DNA from: CAZFCK01 sp964517355
GTDB taxonomy: Bacteria; Desulfobacterota; Desulfovibrionia; Desulfovibrionales; Desulfovibrionaceae
Direction of reading: 5' to 3'
Length of the DNA stretch: 9,976 nucleotides
NCBI GenBank assembly: GCA_964517355.1
Contig: CAZFCK010000179.1
Coordinates: forward strand, 1-9,976
Shown here: in pieces, positions 6,142-9,976 of the stretch
Numbering within the stretch: the first letter of the stretch is position 1
Layout: every line of letters begins with the position of its first letter
The notes under the pieces: model-generated
What the model saw: the letters and a program-made list of their open reading frames with translations, nothing else
Told to the model about the DNA's origin: nothing
Databases searched by the model: none
Made by a program: the position numbers and the translations under genes

Positions 6142-7188
6142 ATGTTTCTGGTTCCCGGCAAAGATTTCCGCACAAGCGATCTTGCGGTTGATTTCGGCAC
6201 CGGACACGTGGTTGTCTGGGATTGCGTACGCGGGGTTATTCTTCAGGAACCCTGTATGATCGCTCTGCAGACCAGGCGCCGCCATGGCGCAGCACCTGGA
6301 GACAAGGCCAAAGTCCTTGCAACAGGGTCAAATGCCAAAGCTTTTTTGGGACGAACCCCAAAAGGGGTGCAGGTCGTCTGCCCCATGCAGGGTGGAGTGG
6401 TGGCGGACCTGACCATGGCTGAGATGCTGCTGCGGGCTCTTGTTCCCTCCAAGATCACGCGGGGGTTGATGAAACGCCGCAAAGTCATTATCGGCATCCC
6501 TCCCGACGCCACGGACGTTGAACGCAAAGCCTTCCTGAGCACCGCCAAAGAATTGGGGGCCTTCCGGGTTTACAGCCTGCACGCGCCCCTGGCGGCCGCC
6601 ATAGGCGCCGGGCTTCCGGTGGACGAACCCAGAGCGAGCATGGTCGTTGATCTGGGCAGCGGTTGCTGTGAAGCCGCCATCATTTCCCTAGGCGGCATTG
6701 TGCTCTGCCGCACGTTGCGCAACGGCGGCAAGGATCTGGATGCGGCCATACAACAACAGATAAAAGTCACGCATCATTTGCACGCCGGGCATGAAGCGTG
6801 CGAGGCCTTGCGGCAAGGCCTCGGTTCGCTGAAACCGGAGGACGACACTTGCGGCGGCGCCATCAAGGGCCGCGACAGCATGAAAGGGTTGCCCCGCTCG
6901 CAAACGCTCACGGGACGCGAACTGCGCCCTTTGCTGACGGCCTATGCCCGCTCCGTGGTCGCCCTGGCCCGGGAAGTGCTTGAACGCTGCCCTCCGGAAT
7001 TGGCCGCGGACTTGGTGGAACGCGGCATCACCTTGTGCGGGGGCATGGCGTTGCAAAGCGGCCTGGCGGCATTCATGCAAAACGAACTACGCCTCCCGGT
7101 CACGGTCGACGCCGACCCGCTGACCACCGTGGCGCGGGGGCTCGGCATGGCCATGGCGCACAAGTCCGTGGAGCTGCTCTCCGAATAG
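6142..7188 (+). CDS. Divergent MreB-like actin homologue with altered ATPase motifs
   Basis: A 348-aa protein that aligns by eye with MreB over its whole length: phosphate-1 motif DLAVDFGTGHVVVW (13-26), LGRTPKGVQVVCPMQGGVVADL (69-90), IIGIPPDATDVERKAF (116-131), AAAIGAGLPV (151-160), phosphate-2 region ASMVVDLGSGCCEAAIISLGGIV (165-187), GRDSMKGLPRSQTL (243-256), CPPELAADLVERGITLCGGMAL (283-304) and DPLTTVARGLGMAM (325-338). MreB builds membrane-attached filaments that guide wall synthesis. Here the catalytic EEP of MreB reads HAP (147-149), GGGTTE reads GSGCCE, and the adenosine-motif GGGALL reads GGMALQ; ten cysteines are present. It is likely a paralogue of a standard MreB elsewhere, with weak or no ATPase. 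I chose the ATG at 6142 because the phosphate-1 motif then falls at the usual distance; there is no clear ribosome site, which suggests coupling to the STAS-like gene 4 nt upstream. Confidence 0.85.
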   Translation: MFLVPGKDFRTSDLAVDFGTGHVVVWDCVRGVILQEPCMIALQTRRRHGAAPGDKAKVLATGSNAKAFLGRTPKGVQVVCPMQGGVVADLTMAEMLLRALVPSKITRGLMKRRKVIIGIPPDATDVERKAFLSTAKELGAFRVYSLHAPLAAAIGAGLPVDEPRASMVVDLGSGCCEAAIISLGGIVLCRTLRNGGKDLDAAIQQQIKVTHHLHAGHEACEALRQGLGSLKPEDDTCGGAIKGRDSMKGLPRSQTLTGRELRPLLTAYARSVVALAREVLERCPPELAADLVERGITLCGGMALQSGLAAFMQNELRLPVTVDADPLTTVARGLGMAMAHKSVELLSE

Positions 7189-7216
7189 AGCAAAATAACT
7201 TTGAAATGGTAACTGG

Positions 7217-7272
7217 TTGGGCTCCGCCCCAATCGCTGTTTCGCCTTGAAAGGCTCCCCACTGAAACGGGGA
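7217..7272. terminator. Hairpins between convergent genes
   Basis: The 84-nt gap between two convergent genes holds TTGGG/CCCAA (7217-7221 with 7228-7232, 6-nt loop) and TCCCC/GGGGA (7255-7259 with 7268-7272, 8-nt loop), with a small CCTT-GA-AAGG between them. Neither stem is followed by a clear T-run on either strand, so this is at most a weak bidirectional terminator. Confidence 0.3.
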
Positions 7273-8322
7273 TTATCGACTCCGCCTTGTCACGCTTCTT
7301 CGCCGATGCGCAAGCCAAATACCGCCTCCCAGCAGCGCCCCGAACAAGATCATGGCGTCCACCACCGACACTGGAACCGGTCTGGCCATATCTTGCAGAA
7401 TCCATTGCGCGGCATATCCATTGACGATCGAGGTGACATGCGCAACGTCGAACCAGAGCGATTCTTCCGGATTTCCCAAGCCATCGTAACTGGGTGTCGT
7501 GACGTTCGCCAAGCCGTACAGAGCGGGATTTTGATAAATATATTCAATTTTTTCGTAAAGATCAGTGCGCACAACGCTGCATGACGGGTTTTCTTCAACA
7601 AGCCGCTCCAGTTGCGCGTCCAGGCAGGCATTGAAAGCCGTAAACCATTCCCGCGCCTGTTGCGGCGTTATATCCGGAGAGGCGTTCACGCCGGGAGACA
7701 AATGCACCGGTATCGTGGTCGGGATGATGAACCGTTTCGCATCCATGAGCATCAGGGCCCGCACGGCCTCCAGTGCGTATTCCGCCACAGTTTCAGGATC
7801 AGGGGGCGATCCCATATGCGAAAGCAGATCGTTGTGCCCCGTGGAGATGAGCACCACGTCGTTCGGGGCGAAACGCAGGCCGGGCTTCTCTGTCTGCAAC
7901 AGATGTACCTGTTCCTGCAAGTTCGGAACGCCATATGCGGCGGAATATCCCGGCCCGGATTCCGCACCTCCAAACGCGCAGTTGGTGCCCTTGAGCAAGG
8001 CAGCCACACTCTCCCATTCCGGACATGACTGGGCTATTATGTCAAGATAATTTTGTTTATTGCAAAAGCGCCCTTCCCAATAGCCTTGGGCCTGATTCGG
8101 TATGGCGCCGGACGTGAGCGCATATATATTGCCGGTGTCAATGGCGCTGTCGCCAAAGGCATAAAGCGCCCCCCCGCTGCATGCCCAGGTAGAGCCAGCC
8201 AATGTGGTCAAAAAAAGCGTACAGAGTGCGATGCACGCTCCACGCGCCATGAGAGAGAATCCGGAGCGGGGCAATCCGTGACATCTTGCAATGGTTGACG
8301 CCGTCATCGAAATCAAGAGCAT
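7273..8322 (-). CDS. Secreted GDSL/SGNH-type esterase with C-terminal anchor
   Basis: A 349-aa hydrolase. The GDSL blocks are in order: nucleophile S59 in YAFGDSAIDTGN (block I), NCAFGGAESG (114-123, block II), GHND (162-165, block III, N164) and FDVAH with D292 and H295 (block V). These support a lipase, esterase or acyl-ester hydrolase acting outside the cytosol. A signal peptide is visible, with hydrophobic core CIALCTLFLTTLAG (30-43) and likely cleavage after STWA (47); the n-region is long. GAGGG stands 5 nt before the ATG at 8322, which supports the long start over M25 (8250). The C-terminus has VPVSVV, then a hydrophobic segment to about 337, then RRRSVTRRSR: a tripartite tail like PEP-CTERM or VPxxP exosortase signals, or a simple C-terminal membrane anchor. 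The substrate is unknown. Confidence 0.85.
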   Translation of the reverse strand: MLLISMTASTIARCHGLPRSGFSLMARGACIALCTLFLTTLAGSTWACSGGALYAFGDSAIDTGNIYALTSGAIPNQAQGYWEGRFCNKQNYLDIIAQSCPEWESVAALLKGTNCAFGGAESGPGYSAAYGVPNLQEQVHLLQTEKPGLRFAPNDVVLISTGHNDLLSHMGSPPDPETVAEYALEAVRALMLMDAKRFIIPTTIPVHLSPGVNASPDITPQQAREWFTAFNACLDAQLERLVEENPSCSVVRTDLYEKIEYIYQNPALYGLANVTTPSYDGLGNPEESLWFDVAHVTSIVNGYAAQWILQDMARPVPVSVVDAMILFGALLGGGIWLAHRRRSVTRRSR

Positions 8323-8688
8323 GTGTCCCTCGCTTTCATGTGTTAAAGTATTATGACTATACTATTAGTTATATTTGGGCTCCCCTCCAGCGCATTATCG
8401 TCTTTGGTAAAGGCTCACACTTGAATCAATGTTCATTGCTTCAGGAAAATGCATACGAGCATCCATATGGTATCAAAATGAAGATGCTTTAAGCCCCACC
8501 AGTAGAGCCCCCTGAGTCCACGATATAGTATCTAAAATTGTCAACATACTCGCATTTTATGCCGGTTTCAACGTTTTGGGGAATCATAAGAACCGGTTCC
8601 AAAGGGTTCTGGAGCCGCCGAAGGCATTCCTTTATCAAGGCGAAAATGCGGGAGTGTTGAGCGACATCCCGCTCGGTATCGCTCCCCG
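8323..8688. other. 366-nt intergenic region between two minus-strand hydrolase genes
   Basis: No convincing gene. The end near the GDSL gene (8340-8380) is AT-rich, with several -10-like hexamers on the minus strand (TATAGT, CATAAT) but no matching -35. A plus-strand hairpin CGGTTCC/GGAGCCG lies at 8594-8617 (10-nt loop, one G-U pair), partly overlapping AGAACC/GGTTCT (8589-8610). GAGCGA/TCGCTC (8659-8684) follows the stop of the DUF3089 gene and has a weak CATTTT tail on the minus strand, a possible but poor terminator. A TTGACA on the minus strand (8544-8539) has no partner -10 at a normal distance. Confidence 0.5.
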
Positions 8689-9654
8689 CTATCGATTTTT
8701 TTCCAGATAGCTCCGGCAACGGGTTTTCACGTTATCCATCACGTTGTAATAAAAGAAATCGTAATCATAACGGTGGTAGCATTCCTTGCCCAAGGACATG
8801 TTCAGCCGCCTGGCCACGTCGGGACGGGGCGTGGGGATTTCAAGGGCGCCGGCGTCATTGATCCGTGCCGACGTAAAATGATCGATTACAAGCGGTGCAG
8901 CATCAGGTATGAATATTTTCGCACCGTTGTTCGTGGAGGCGGGATAGTCTTTCATGTCCGTGGTCCAGGAAAGTGGATTCACGCACCTGGCGCCCTTTTT
9001 CACTGTGGGGGAAACACCGCCGGGGCCCACCGTGTTCCAGACCATCAGCGCCCCGGTCTGCTCCGGACTCCGGCTCAATTCCAGGCCCAGGGCAGCGATT
9101 TCCGTGTCAGTGAACGTCCAGCCCGGCATGTAGGCGGCAACAAGTTTTTCTTTGTCCAACAATTCAGGATGGTTCATAAGCACCACCTGCAATACGTTGG
9201 ACCCCTGGCTATGACTCGCCAGAACAAAGGGGCGGCCATTGTTCAAGTACTCCAGATAATAACGCAAGGCCGCTGCGATGTCCGAGACTGGAATCTGCAT
9301 GTACTGCGCCTTGCGCTTGTCGTCCATTTGCATGACTTCAATATTGACTTGGCGATAGCGCGGGGCGAACACGTTGCAGCTCTCGGCAAAGGCGCCCGTG
9401 ATCCAGCTCACTGTTTCCACGTCTGTTTTCTTGTTCAATGCGGCGTCGTCAAGGGAGGCCACAAATTTCCCCTGTGCCGGGGGGCCATACGTCGTGGGGT
9501 GTACAAAAAAGACATCCACCGCGTGGGTGATCTCCTGGGCACGCGCAGACCAGTTCTTGGCGTCCGAATAATCCACCTCTCCTGCAATGGCAGCGCCCCC
9601 TCCCATTATGGCGGCAAAGACGCACACCCAACAACACCACAAAACAAAACGCAT
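8689..9654 (-). CDS. DUF3089 family exported alpha/beta hydrolase
   Basis: A 321-aa protein of the lipase-like DUF3089 family. An N-terminal signal peptide (RFVLWCCWVCVFAAIMGGG, cleavage likely after AAIA, residue 24) sends it across the inner membrane. Family landmarks: VDVFFVHPTTYGP (46-58), NVFAPRYRQV (94-103), IAAALRYYLEYLNNGRPF (126-143), the nucleophile elbow SHSQGS with S149, and near the end CYHRYDYDFFYYNVMDNV with the presumed catalytic H294. I chose the ATG at 9654. A TTG directly before it (9657) is better spaced (8 nt rather than 11) from AAAGGAG (9672-9666) and would add one residue. The substrate is not known. It lies behind a sigma-54-like promoter, in its own transcription unit. 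Confidence 0.88.
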   Translation of the reverse strand: MRFVLWCCWVCVFAAIMGGGAAIAGEVDYSDAKNWSARAQEITHAVDVFFVHPTTYGPPAQGKFVASLDDAALNKKTDVETVSWITGAFAESCNVFAPRYRQVNIEVMQMDDKRKAQYMQIPVSDIAAALRYYLEYLNNGRPFVLASHSQGSNVLQVVLMNHPELLDKEKLVAAYMPGWTFTDTEIAALGLELSRSPEQTGALMVWNTVGPGGVSPTVKKGARCVNPLSWTTDMKDYPASTNNGAKIFIPDAAPLVIDHFTSARINDAGALEIPTPRPDVARRLNMSLGKECYHRYDYDFFYYNVMDNVKTRCRSYLEKNR

Positions 9655-9685
9655 CAATTTCTCAACTCCTTTGATATCCGCATGG

Positions 9686-9701
9686 TGCTATTCCAGCGCC
9701 A
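9686..9701 (-). promoter_or_regulatory. Candidate sigma-54 (-24/-12) promoter for the DUF3089 gene
   Basis: On the minus strand the sequence reads TGGCGC-N5-TAGCA, against the consensus TGGCAC-N5-TTGCA. Both invariant dinucleotides (GG at -24, GC at -12) are present at the exact spacing, with one mismatch in each half. The predicted start would be near 9675, just before the AAAGGAG ribosome site at 9672-9666 and about 20 nt before the start codon. If real, expression would depend on RpoN and an enhancer-binding activator. The match was found by eye. Confidence 0.45.
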
Positions 9702-9742
9702 CATACGCGACATGCGGGGCACACAGCCTCATGGCATCAACG

Positions 9743-9782
9743 AAAAAAACCGGAGGGAAACCTTGCAAGGTTCACCCCCCGG
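9743..9782 (-). terminator. Strong Rho-independent terminator on the minus strand
   Basis: Read on the minus strand, CCGG and GGG segments pair with CCC and CCGG around a perfect 14-nt palindrome, AACCTTGCAAGGTT (9759-9772), and a run of seven T follows at 9749-9743. This is a textbook terminator shape. It lies about 90 nt upstream of the DUF3089 start codon in the same direction. It either ends a transcript coming from the right or attenuates a leader. The inner palindrome is centred about 90 nt before the predicted sigma-54 start, so it could also serve as an activator site. Confidence 0.7.
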
Positions 9783-9836
9783 CTTCCTATTCCTAAGTTC
9801 TCCGGCAATCGAGGGCAAGTCACCAACCCCAACTAT

Positions 9837-9906
9837 GCGCGTTTTGTTATCATGTCCGCCACGGGCTTTTCAAGTTGGAATCGTCCCACAACTTGCCGCA
9901 ACGCGC
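9837..9906 (-). other. Nested inverted repeats in an ORF-free segment upstream of a terminator
   Basis: GCGCGTT (9837-9843) and AACGCGC (9900-9906) form a perfect 7-bp pair. They enclose CAAGTT/AACTTG (9871-9876 with 9890-9895), whose loop can pair further (GGGA/UUCC on the minus strand). With the terminator at 9743-9782, the minus strand offers a roughly 165-nt unit of structured segment plus terminator and no ORF longer than a few codons. A small RNA or a leader aptamer is possible. No known RNA family is recognised and no convincing promoter is visible. Confidence 0.3.
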
Positions 9907-9948
9907 TGTCAGAGCCGAGTTAGCCCAGAATTTACAATGAGAAAGAAT

Positions 9949-9976
9949 ATGCGAGAGGGGAAACCCTTTGAAAAGG
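9949..9976. terminator. 5' half of a terminator palindrome, cut by the window edge
   Basis: Bases 9949-9969 are the exact reverse complement of bases 1-21. They are followed by GA and then AAAGG, the start of the returning arm, so the window ends just past the loop of a long hairpin. An A-rich flank (9941-9948) precedes the arm and would give a T-rich tail on the minus strand, so a bidirectional terminator is likely. The rest of the hairpin is outside the window. Confidence 0.6.

Noticed and set aside
8286..8492. A 68-codon plus-strand ORF over the GDSL gene start
   Set aside because: It begins antisense to the signal peptide region, crosses the AT-rich promoter region and shows no recognisable features.
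8539..8544. TTGACA on the minus strand upstream of the GDSL gene as a -35 box
   Set aside because: The -10 position at normal spacing reads GTGGAC-like; nearby TATATC is far too close.
8489..8719. A 76-codon minus-strand ORF overlapping the 3' end of the DUF3089 gene
   Set aside because: It starts inside a well-supported gene, has no family resemblance, and ends in low-complexity Gly/Ser/Ala. It is probably chance read-through of non-coding sequence.
1..9976. The window as a circular plasmid joined at its ends
   Set aside because: The ends share only five bases in direct orientation (AAAGG), and they are opposite arms of a palindrome. purC and the other genes are chromosomal in nature and there is no replication gene.

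Overview
The window reads as a chromosomal segment of a Gram-negative anaerobic bacterium. A sulfate-reducer-type deltaproteobacterium (Desulfovibrionales) is my best guess. The reasons are moderately high GC in coding regions, the input domain of the histidine kinase, an FMN-binding glutamate-synthase-like protein of a type I associate with anaerobes, and long terminator palindromes with AT-rich flanks. This placement is inferred from style and remembered families, not from a marker gene.

Layout, left to right. The window opens on the 3' arm and T-tract of a terminator, whose end supplies a TATAAT box just before purC (+, 71-967, purine synthesis). A hairpin-rich gap leads to a small DUF2867-family protein (+, 1228-1734). 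Facing it is a compact minus-strand operon read from right to left: an FMN-binding glutamate-synthase-like protein (3723-5363), a soluble HisKA_3-type histidine kinase (2442-3698) and a NarL-type response regulator (1780-2445). The gap between the first two is 24 nt, and the last two overlap by ATGA. The 5' leader of this operon can fold into a 93-nt domain closed by a perfect 8-bp stem.

Divergent from that operon is a plus-strand pair: a STAS-like protein that lacks the usual phospho-acceptor serine (5661-6137), then 4 nt later an actin-like MreB paralogue whose ATPase motifs are altered (6142-7188). This pair is the most unusual gene content here. Next come two minus-strand genes for exported hydrolases: a GDSL/SGNH-type esterase with a C-terminal hydrophobic anchor and Arg-rich tail resembling exosortase-type sorting signals (7273-8322), and a DUF3089 alpha/beta hydrolase (8689-9654). 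The second has a good sigma-54 type promoter match 32 nt upstream. Further upstream there is a strong minus-strand terminator preceded by a structured segment with no ORF.

The two ends of the window are inverted copies of the same 21-bp terminator arm. Each end is cut near the centre of a terminator palindrome, which suggests assembly breakpoints at a repeated hairpin. I saw no tRNA, rRNA, CRISPR array, insertion sequence or prophage gene.
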